Source: Nemertoderma westbladi (taxonomy: Eukaryota; Xenacoelomorpha; Nemertodermatida; Nemertodermatidae). Taken from it: DNA of 64,000 bases. Location: the NCBI GenBank assembly GCA_032718475.1, contig JAUCBJ010006919.1:1-64000 (forward strand), read 5' to 3'. Below are positions 55,160 through 64,000 of this stretch, in pieces. The notes under the pieces were generated by a model, which saw only the letters and a program-made list of their open reading frames with translations, was not told the origin of the DNA and ran no database searches. Positions within the stretch are counted from its first letter, which is position 1. Each line of letters begins with the position of its first letter. A program made the position numbers and the translations under genes.

Positions 55160-56570
55160 TTGAAAGAGCAGCACCCGCATGCTAAGTTCGCTTACTTCGT
55201 GGCTCACACCACAGCGGTACCCGCATGCTATACTCAGTTACTTCGTGGCTCACACCACAGCGGTACCCGCATGCTAAGTTCGCTTACTTCGTGGCTCACA
55301 CCACAGCGGTACCCGCATGCTAAGCTCGCTTACTTCGGGGCTCACACCACAGCGGTACCCGCATGCTAAGTTCGCTTACTTCGTGGCTCACACCACAGCG
55401 GTACCCGCATGCTAAGTTCGCTTACTTCGGGGCTCACACCACAGCGGTACCCGCATGCTATACTCAGTTACTTCGTGGCTCACACCACAGCGGTACCCGC
55501 ATGCTAAGTTCGCTTACTTCGGGGCTCACACCACAGCGGTACCCGCATGCTATACTCAGTTACTTCGTGGCTCACACCACAGCGGTACCCGCATGCTAAG
55601 CTCGCTTACTTCGGGGCTCACACCACAGCGGTACCCGCATGCTAAGCTCGCTTACTTCGGGGCTCACACCACAGCGCTACCCGCATGCTATACTCGCTTA
55701 CTTCGGGGCTCACACCACAGCGCTACCCGCATGCTATACTCGCTTACTTCATGGCTCACACCACAGCGGTACCCGCATGCTATACTCAGTTACTTCGTGG
55801 CTCACACCACAGCGGTACCCGCATGCTAAGCTCGCTTACTTCGGGGCTCACACCACAGCGCTACCCGCATGCTATACTCGCTTACTTCGGGGCTCACACC
55901 ACAGCGCTACCCGCATGCTATACTCGCTTACTTCGTGGCTCACACCACAGCGGTACCCGCATGCTATACTCAGTTACTTCGTGGCTCACACCACAGCGGT
56001 ACCCGCATGCTAAGCTCGCTTACTTCGGGGCTCACACCACAGCGGTACCCGCATGCTATACTCAGTTACTTCGTGGCTCACACCACAGCGGTACCCGCAT
56101 GCTATACTCGCTTACTTCGTGGCTCACACCACAGCGGTACCCGCATGCTATACTCAGTTACTTCGTGGCTCACACCACAGCGGTACCCGCATGCTAAGCT
56201 CGCTTACTTCGGGGCTCACACCACAGCGGTACCCGCATGCTATACTCGCTTACTTCGTGGCTCACACCACAGCGGTACCCGCATGCTAAGCTCGCTTACT
56301 TCGGGGCTCGCCCCGCAGCGGTACCGGCATGCTATACTCGCTTACTTCGGGGCTCACACCACAGCGGTACCCGCATGCTAAGCTCGCTTACTTCGGGGCT
56401 CGCCCCGCAGCGGTACCGGCATGCTATACTCGCTTACTTCGTGGCTCACACCACAGCGGTACCCGCATGCTATACTCGCTTACTTCGTGGCTCACACCAC
56501 AGCAGTACCCGCATGCTATACTCGCTTACTTCGTGGCTCGCCCCGCAGCGGTACCGGCATACTAAGCTCA
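55160..56570. repeat. 46-bp satellite, about 30 units
   Basis: Unit starts acttcgtggctcacaccaca and continues gcggtacccgcatgcta plus a variable nine-base end. Variants (gtgg/gggg, taagctcgctt/tatactcagtt/tatactcgctt, ggtac/gctac) recur in blocks. The last units contain a different stretch, ctcgccccgcagcggtaccg. Open frames through the array are by-products. Confidence 0.97.
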
Positions 56571-57687
56571 CTTACAGGTAATTTCGATTTTTTTTTATTT
56601 ATCGCAAAATATTACATTTAATCATAATATAAGTCCTAATAACTCATTTAATGATGGGCATATACAGTAGTATTTTAATATTTATGCTACAGTAGTATTG
56701 ATTATAATTATCTAATGTTAAATGTGCTGCTATATATATAAAAGGCAGATTAAGAGGGTGCATTAGCTGCTTAGGATGTTACTTATGAACGTTGTTTAAA
56801 CTAGGCCTACTGTATAGTTTAGCCTATTATTATATTTGCATCGTGATCGTTTGATCACGTGATCGCGTGATCGTTTGAATCGTGATCGACGCCTCGGCCT
56901 GGATGTGGTCGTCTGTCGAGATCCAAAAGAAAATAATTTTAGTGTATCACAGTTTTACTGTCCATGCACTATTTGGTGTAAAGTAGATTAATTTCCATTA
57001 TTCGCTTCCTTTGAACTTTAATTTATGTATTTATTGTACTACTGTACTGTACATCTCGTGGGAAATGATTTACAACACACAGAGCGACCGTTTGGTGCTG
57101 GGGCGCCTAAAGCATAACAAAGCTAAGTGCATCAGTGCGGAAATTATTTTCATTAGATGGTTGAGAATTGCCAAGTGGAATTAGTCGAGGTGTAAACTGT
57201 ATCTAAGGAATGGTAGCTCATACTGTAAGTGTTTTAGGCACTGCGTAGCACACACACCCTGCTTTCAAGATTCTGAAATTTGATACAGAGGATACGGGGT
57301 TCGAGCCGTAATATAGTAGGCATACAGTAGGTTGATTATTACCAGACCTAGTCTTACCAGACTATAATATACATCGTCATTCCACCCCACAATCAATTGT
57401 TTTCTAATAGAGAGAGACGCTTGTACTGTACAGTAACTAACCACTGGGAATCCGCACCACAAACTTACACCAATCACGTTTCTGCTTGTTGATGACTGTC
57501 TTGCGCCGTACCGATCAACTGAATGCCCTGGGGAGATAATTGATTGCATGCAACGACTCATTAACAAAGAGATGCGTGATTGGCCCAAGTTTGTGGTTCG
57601 GCATCCCAGTAATTTGTTAACTATTAAAATTATTATCATGTGTTGATTTATAATTCATAGCTTTTCTGTGGAATTCTCTAAAATAAA
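56571..57687. other. Intergenic with a GATC-rich palindromic segment
   Basis: No gene is supported. At about 56839-56890 a cluster of nested palindromes (GATCACGTGATC, GATCGCGTGATC) includes a CACGTG E-box. A box-B-like ggttcgagcc at about 57299 preceded by gtagctcata near 57209 hints at a decayed tRNA-derived SINE. Confidence 0.45.
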
Positions 57688-59232
57688 TTATATCTGCCAA
57701 CCTACTTCAATTATTGCGAAAATTCTATTACACATAGATATGGTCGCATCGGGTACCATAGTTACCACCAATACCACAACATGTATTACCGCAATACATG
57801 CTATCCAAATCCCTGTACAATCCCTCCACTGTCTGCCTTCTTCTCGAATCCTCCATACCCAGATTACGATGCTGAATGTGATAGGTAACAGTATAATTAT
57901 AGGAATAATTAGACAAATTATATTCTCCAACAAAGACAAAAACACCCCAAATCGGACCCTGAAGTCATTGTTATATACGCAATCGTAGCCACTATATTCG
58001 ACGCCATAGTAGTCGTAAGTCTCATAGTTGGCTTGTGTGAGGAAGTAGTCTGGGATGCTTATAGCGAAGGTTAATATAAATGTTGCCGCTATCATTGCTA
58101 CCGGTATCTTACTGTGTACGGAGTATATTACCGGATGGCGGGAGGGGTATTTGATGGCCACATATCGTTCCAGACACAGTAGCAGCACAAGCCACGCCTT
58201 TGAGTTAATGAGCATGTGAGTGAAGATGTTGATATATCTGAAAAAAATACTGTAGTAATTTAGAATAGGAATGTGAGAACGTCATAAATGGTTCACTACT
58301 GGGGAGAATGTGGGAAAATTTCAATGACTATTGCTTTAGGATTGACCTCAAAGAACTCTCTGATGACGTCAAACACTCTGCTATTACTATGGGCTGGTAA
58401 TTTATAGCTTTATGGTCCATCTAGCTGGACACAGCATTACTATCCAAGGTCATTGAGTCTTCTTGGGTTAACACAGTCATAGTGGGAATTGTGTCAATAA
58501 CCTCAATTGACCTTGAACATTTGCTACTCCAAATAAATTGTGGAACGGAACATATTTTACTTGAAGAAGACAAACTTTAAAATTGTATCCTTTCCCACCC
58601 CGTTATCTGCACCACCAGCTCGTACCCCATTGAAGATAACAATAAATGACATAGATACAGTAGATTTATTTACATTATGTAAAATCAATAACAAATACAC
58701 GAAACAATGTACCGGTATAAAGGTATTGTCCAACATAACATATAGATTACCCCTAAATATTTGCAGTATATTTCCAAGGATGGTGAATATGATGGATGGT
58801 GAAGCAATATAATATAATATAATATATGGCTTATTTACAGTACAATATAATAAGTTATATACAGTAACTCTATAATATATAATATTACTATCAATAAATA
58901 TAGAAAGTAAATTGGACATGGCTCCCGGTATAAATGGATACTTACCCGCAATATAGACCGTATTGGTACATCACATCCGGCATAAATTGACGGAGAAGTT
59001 GCATTGTAAGAACCTCGCCTATAAAAATCCGTAGTATATCAGATATTATGAGGGCCAGGAAGAATCGGCAACTTGTTATTTGACGTAAAAAACTCGTTGT
59101 AAATACGCAAAAACATAGCAAACTTCCTGAAAGACTGAGAATCGCCGCAGCCACATTTATATATGGTGCGGCATTGTTGGGCATAGTCCAAACTTTAATA
59201 CTACCATTTATAATGTATCCACTGGAGGCCAT
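57688..59232 (-). CDS. Rhodopsin-type GPCR, two exons, lacking a clear seventh helix
   Basis: Exon 1 (59232-58946) starts at ATG and encodes a short N-terminus with an NGS glycosylation site, TM1 and TM2 (FFLALIISDIL, the usual LAxxD region). It ends at GG|GTAAGT. The intron is 58945-58238 and ends in a pyrimidine run plus CAG. Exon 2 (58237-57688) restores the frame with a Gly codon and encodes TM3 with LCLERYVAI (ERY in place of DRY), TM4, an extracellular loop with Cys, TM5 and TM6. The frame stops shortly after TM6 (VGWQI), about 278 residues in all, so TM7 and NPxxY are missing; they may be in a further exon I could not find, or the gene is truncated. It would sit in the plasma membrane and couple to G proteins; the ligand is unknown. 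Confidence 0.8.
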
Positions 59233-60910
59233 TTATTCGATGTAATATAAAGTTGTGTAGTGGCTCTATTGGCCTCTATTTATATAAATTAATTATACTA
59301 CTGTGTAAATATACTAATGCATTGTTACCTTAGGACATGCCTGATAGCGGATATCACTGAAATTAACTCTACATATATATGTGATAAATAACATGTTCTA
59401 GAATGTTGGGTAAAGACTGCCAAGAACATTAAGTTTGAGTCGGTCCTACAATGTCCGGGGAGGTGATACTGTAGGTATTGACAAATTATGAGGAACGTTA
59501 GTCGAAATTTTCCTTTTTATGTAAATAGTAATTTTGCAACATATTATTGTAAATAAGTTATTTTTTAAGGTAGCACAAGCACCTTAAACATTTCGCACTG
59601 ATGTGACACGGAGCGACTGCCACATATACACCATTTTCGTGACGGCCAACGTCATGTAGGCATAAAGTGCATCTAATCCTCTGAAATTTTTTAACCAATT
59701 TGTCACATGTTGACCAATAAGACTTCTAGATAGAATTTTGAAATTTTGTGTGGAAGTTGTCTGTACCGGAATACACTACTGTCTACACTACGGTTTTTTA
59801 AATTTGTAAATAGAAAATAGAAAACGATATACCATCGAAAATATAACTGGACAATTAAGAACAGGCTCGTTCGACCTCCATGTGTAATATGATCTATTTA
59901 GTTAGTGTAATGTGATAACAACTTCAAAGTAACAGTGAGTAATAATTGAATCGAGTTGTACATAAGATAAAGACGGGTTCAGTCTTCCATGATTGAGTTG
60001 AGTTGTCGGGATCCTTTTTTGTGAAACAACTCGCTTACACCACTTCATTCACTATACTATCACTATACTTTGGAGGTGTTACTTTTATTAGAGCTAAATA
60101 ATAACTTGTAGATATTTAATTTAAAATGAGTGCGCCATTTAAATTTATTTTTAAAAGTCAATATTTATAAAGTTAACAATAATTACCTGTATTACCTACA
60201 TTACCGGTACTACAGTACTAGGCCTACTCTTGAGGTGTAATACCATTTTTAAGAGTAAATCTAAATGAAAAGCTTGTATATTCTTAACCAAATCCATTTC
60301 TTTTTTATTCTGACGACTCCGCCAGAAACGTAAGAAATTAACGTTAGAATGGTGTTAATATGCAAATAATGTTGAATGAAATTTCCGCAAAAATAAATAC
60401 TGTTTAATGGGTTTGTGTTTGACATAGCACCTAATAACAGACTGAGTATAAAGGTTGCATGAACAAAATGGCAGCACTTACAGTAATGTTTATTTGATTA
60501 TTTGACATACTACACTAACACTAGGCCACTCACTGCTGCTTGCAATGCAAGTGAGCACTGCAATCGGAATAGTGTCATAAATGGTTTATTATTTTTCAGC
60601 CAGTCAACTATGTTGACTATAAATCTGGGCAGATAACACAACACAACTTCCAGCATGTCAATTGAATTATGAGAACCAGTTATGTAAGTTAGTGGAATAT
60701 AATTATGTAATAAATTGTATGATTGTATTTGATTATTTTACCACCCATCACTTTCCCATGGTAAACTATATTAAGCAACATTTACGATAATTAATTGCGA
60801 GTAAATTATAAAATTAATTACGATTCTCTGCCATGTCCCCACCGGCTTTTGAGATACGGCCTGATATAGCACTTTGACTTTAACTTTCAAACAGTTGACT
60901 TTGAGTTGGA
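59233..60910. other. Intergenic, no gene recognised
   Basis: Upstream side of the GPCR gene. One TTCTAGAA near 59397. No ORF, RNA gene or repeat array is supported. Confidence 0.5.
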
Positions 60911-61240
60911 GACAGGGGGGGGGGGGGAACTGGACGCAAAACCCGCCTTGGCGAATAAATATCCCGCCTCAATGTTAAATTCTCAATTTATGGAAAGGAG
61001 CAGGTTACAGTGGCACGTTATTTGAACCAAAACAATAAATTAAACACAATAGAACAGGTTACAGTTTTATTATAGATAGTAACAGCTATTATTTGCGTCA
61101 AATTTCCCCTGGAGAGGGATGAATTTTTATTGCGTCCAGTTCCCCCCCCCCCCCCCTCCCCCCGATCTGTTGAGTTGATATAGTGTGGCTTGGGAGAGTC
61201 TGTGTAGGTAGTGGGAAGAGGGGGGGGGGGGGGGGGGGTA
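60911..61240. repeat. Homopolymer G/C tracts in inverted arrangement
   Basis: A G-run followed by aactggacgcaa (about 60917-60942) is mirrored by ttgcgtccagtt plus a C-run (about 61130-61165). A further G-run lies at about 61219-61238. The inverted pair could fold or form G-quadruplexes. Such runs are also error-prone in sequencing. Confidence 0.7.
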
Positions 61241-61975
61241 TTAACGCTAGGCGGTCTTCCCCGATGCGGTGCGATGGCCACTGTAATTGGTTTGTCCATA
61301 GCGAGATAAGCCGGTTGATGAGTCTGTCGATGGAAACGGACTCTCGACTTCCGCCTACCTCGATGGCGTACGATTTGGGCCGCGCTGTACGACCTTGTAC
61401 GGCCTGGTGTAGGGTCGCTGAAAGGGGGCGCGGTGTGCGTCCATGCGTATGAACACGTAGTCACTGGTTGTCAGTTAGTGGTACCGTCGAGCTGGGTTGA
61501 CTGTGGCGGGAGGTCGGCATCGGTAAGAACTGCCGAGCGTGGTTGTGGTGGTCTGGGAGGAAGGCTGCCGAGTTTGGTTAGTCGGTGGGTGAGGCAACAA
61601 AGTCGCCAGGCACTGTGAGCGAGAGCGAGCGTGATCATTTACTGAGACCTTAATGAATTAGAGTTGAGCTGTTAATAAATTAATTAGAGTTGATCTATTA
61701 ATGCAACTCTAATTATAGATGTAATATTATGGTTTTGTTCAGAAATGAAGTTTAGCGCAGTCAACAGCGGGCCGACCTACCGGCCTCATGTATGTTAGAG
61801 TGTAACAGGAGGGAACTAGAGACAGGCCTAGTGGCCCGTGAAGCAAGTTGTAGAAGACAGTACGAGTCAAGTAAAAGCTTTTTGTTCTGTCTCATAATAA
61901 ATTAGTGTGAGGGTAGTCCCGGTGGCACCCTTTCTCATTTTTTCAATTTCTGAATACAACCATAATATTACAAAT

Positions 61976-62220
61976 TTACTGGACCAACTCAGCAGACGAG
62001 CAGCAGTGGAGGTCCTCCTTGGGGGCAGTCTGGTATTCCAGGAGGGCCCCGTGAGTTGGGCCTGGAAGGTGGCCTTTAGGGAACAGTGGAACCACTCCAC
62101 TAGGCCGTTGGCCTGCGGGTGGTTCGCTGTCGTCTGGTGGAGTTTGGTTCCGAGATTTCGGTTTACGTCGGACCACAATTCCGAGGTGAACTGAGCGCCA
62201 CAATCGGATAGGATTTACTT
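61976..62220 (-). pseudogene. Gypsy integrase core fragment
   Basis: On the minus strand from about 62216 the frame reads the integrase core around the second Asp (LSDCGAQFTSELW), then HPQANGLVEWFHCSLKA with the catalytic Glu. It then shifts frame near 62040, where TAPKED and SSAELV, usual at the end of the core, are readable in another frame. No other pol domain follows. It is a decayed Ty3/gypsy fragment, probably of a different family from the nested element. Confidence 0.75.
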
Positions 62221-62250
62221 CTATAATAATTTACTAGTGGACAGGGGCAG

Positions 62251-62640
62251 GTCTCTGCGGTGGAGTTGGTGGAGTCTTTGAGTGAGATTGTATTCGGCCG
62301 ACAACTACACACTCGAGTTCCGGACCACCACAGCAGAGATGCGCGGCAATGGCGAGAATGCGCTGATGAAGCCAATCAGGAAGCAGCCAAGCAGCGCATT
62401 AGGACCACCGAACATTACAATAAAACGGCCCTTGATCTTAAAAAGATAAAAATCTGTTCAAAAGTATGAGGGTGAAGATCATGTTACCTAAGATTGGACA
62501 CACTTCGGAGAGGTAGTAGGAGTCGGTAATCAACGAGATTACCGAATAAAACTCCCATCGGGACGGTCTTGGTCGCGAAATCACCGTTTTGTCAGAGTAC
62601 ACCTACGGGACATTAGAACCGTGTAGTATAGACTGGGAAA
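62251..62640 (+). pseudogene. Gypsy integrase C-terminal fragment
   Basis: Plus-strand remains of the integrase C-terminus: SEIVFGRQLHTRVPDH, then EHYNKTALDLK, and after stops and a frame change FGEVVGVGNQRDYRIKLPSG and RNHRFVRVHLRDIR. Two or more lesions break the frame. It lies back to back with the integrase core fragment on the other strand, so either an inversion or two separate decayed elements are involved. Confidence 0.75.
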
Positions 62641-62984
62641 CTGAAACTAAATCGAGAAACGGTAATAATCAAGGGGAAACCTTTTTAATACTGGAACAAT
62701 AAAGACGTAGCACTAGGGAATGTAAACAAATAATACGTTTCGGATCTACAGTACAACCATTCATAACATAGAAAAATAGTAAACCAAAAAAAGTTAAGTG
62801 CGATAAATATATGATGGTAGGGGGTATTTTAATTGAATTTTAAACTGAAAGTAAATTTTGCTTAAATATTGTTATTCCCGATCGTAATAAGCATTTTTTT
62901 TTAATATATGAAATCAGCCTATTTCGATCACGAAGGGAAAGGGGGATGTAATAGACCCATTAGTATTATGTACATTTATTATGT
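62641..62984. other. No gene recognised
   Basis: AT-rich spacer between gypsy remnants and the satellites. Confidence 0.5.
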
Positions 62985-62989
62985 AATTC

Positions 62990-63226
62990 GGGTAATTCGT
63001 AGTCCGGAGTCGTAATTCGGAGTCCGGAGTCGTAATTCGGAGTCCGGAGTCGTAATTCGGAGTCCGGAGTCGTAATTCGGAGTCCGGAGTCGTAATTCGG
63101 AGTCCGGAGTCGTAATTCGGAGTCCGGAGTCGTAATTCGGAGTCCGGAGTCGTAATTCGGAGTCCGGAGTCGTAATTCGGAGTCCGGAGTCGTAATTCGG
63201 AGTCCGGAGTCGTAATTCGGAGTCCG
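62990..63226. repeat. 20-bp satellite, about 12 units
   Basis: Unit cgtaattcggagtccggagt, almost without variation. Minus-strand ORFs reading 'TPNYDSGLRIT' types are by-products of the period. Confidence 0.97.
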
Positions 63227-63310
63227 CCCACTGAGGCATTGATAGAGTACACAGTCTTATAAAAGGAGTTGAATGGGGCTTCGTTAAGGGAGGAGTATGT
63301 ATAATAATCT

Positions 63311-63572
63311 GAACGTCCCGGAATTAATTTATGGACGTCCCGAAATTAACTATATGGACGTCCCGAAATTAACTTATGGACGTCCCGAAATTAACTTATG
63401 GACGTCCCGAAATTAACTTATGGACGTCCCAAAATTAACTTATGGACGTCCCGAAATTAACTTATGGACGTCCCGAAATTAACTTATGGACGTCCCGAAA
63501 TTAACTTATGGACGTCCCGAAATTAATTAATGGACGTCCCGAAATTAATTTATGGACGTCCCGAAATTAATC
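63311..63572. repeat. 22-bp satellite, about 12 units
   Basis: Unit tatggacgtcccgaaattaa plus two bases. The palindrome GGACGTCC (with GACGTC) is in each unit. The outer units vary (aattaattt, one cccaaaatt). A partly inverted copy follows at about 63609-63655 (ggacgtccataaattaattt and on). Confidence 0.95.
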
Positions 63573-64000
63573 TATCAACCAATCAGAATCGTAATGAAAT
63601 AACTAATTAATGGACGTCCATAAATTAATTTCGGGATGTTAATTTCGGAAATTAATTTCAATAATATTTTTTTTTATAATAAAATTTTTTTTAATACTTT
63701 TTTACAATGTATAATTCGCGGACACTGCGGGGTGATTACAAAACAAAGACCCAATTATAAAGACCTGCATAATCTTGTTACATGTGTTAACTTTCGTTAA
63801 TTGTTTTGAATCCCCCGTCACGCCTCTGTAACTAGCTCCTTTACTGCCACCTAGCGGTGCAGAATTATTTTCACAAAATTTCGCCTGATAGTTATGTTGC
63901 GCCATCTTTGATATATCATATAAAAAACTTTCATGTGATTATATTCAAAACTGTAAAAGCCTTAGGGTTTTAAGCGCAACCAAGTTTTTTTTATTGTTAA
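63573..64000. other. No gene recognised
   Basis: AT-rich end of the window with no supported feature beyond the inverted repeat copy near 63609. Confidence 0.5.

Noticed and set aside
55160-56570. CRISPR-like regular repeats
   Set aside because: Units are contiguous with no unique spacers and the DNA is eukaryotic; the same applies to the other arrays.
55055-56621. Overlapping ORFs of 66-170 codons
   Set aside because: Frames through the 46-bp satellite; starts recur at the gcATGcta in each unit.
57265-57639. 124-codon minus-strand ORF downstream of the GPCR as the missing TM7 exon
   Set aside because: No NPxxY or helix pattern and no convincing acceptor.
58557-58919. 120-codon minus-strand ORF
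   Set aside because: Lies in the GPCR intron, with no domain and low complexity.
61018-61464. 148-codon minus-strand ORF
   Set aside because: Composition driven by C-runs and proline codons; no domain or homologous pattern.
62914-63252. ORFs of 86-112 codons
   Set aside because: Translation of the 20-bp satellite.

Overview
The window looks like AT-rich nuclear DNA of an invertebrate animal. The evidence is a Metazoa-type BTB-BACK-Kelch gene, a GT-AG-spliced seven-transmembrane receptor gene, BEL/Pao and Ty3/gypsy LTR retrotransposons, an RTE-like LINE, a piggyBac-like TTAA element and many long satellites. There is no operon structure, Shine-Dalgarno pattern or phage-like gene. I cannot name the species. 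Only two host genes are convincing: a single-exon Kelch gene (4104-5921, minus) and a partial GPCR (57688-59232, minus). Nearly everything else is mobile or repetitive.

Layout. 1-2460: diverged LTR ends, tandem repeats, and an AT-rich zone dotted with the palindrome TGTTCTAGAACA. 2467-4092: a large inverted-repeat (foldback) element with a THAP-like exon in its loop, ending 11 bp past the Kelch stop codon. 6108-7664: a non-autonomous piggyBac-like element starting about 190 bp upstream of the Kelch ATG. 7850-10834: an intact RTE-like LINE ORF. 10850-11335: opposed arrays of a TCAAAGGGTACAA motif. 11344-12357: a foldback or Helitron-like element rich in TTCTAGAA sites, leading into a 96-bp satellite.

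Two copies of one very large BEL/Pao family dominate the middle and point toward each other. BEL-A (12358-27351, plus) sits in the 96-bp satellite with 5-bp target duplications. It has near-identical 1225-bp LTRs and an uninterrupted 2707-residue Gag-Pol. Its 3' part is lost: about 1.6 kb of its own left flank plus LTR has been re-joined in place of the 3' end. BEL-B (29845-50553, minus) has a Gag-Pol broken by one nonsense codon and one 4-bp deletion, but it keeps a second coding block of about 3.1 kb between pol and the 3' LTR. That block (662 + 359 codons, frameshifted) has two putative zinc-binding motifs, a coiled coil and a basic tail, but no membrane segment, so it is not a typical env gene. 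I did not recognise its family. It is the best candidate for something undescribed. BEL-B also carries a nested, young, internally deleted gypsy element (34633-37666) with apparently identical 257-bp LTRs and a 5-bp target duplication.

The right third holds a 16-bp palindromic satellite (51373-53108), an 856-bp inverted-repeat element (53164-54019), a 46-bp satellite (about 55160-56570), the GPCR exons, homopolymer G/C tracts, two decayed gypsy integrase fragments in opposite orientation, and 20-bp and 22-bp satellites near the end. Positions are read by eye; repeat edges may be off by a few bases.
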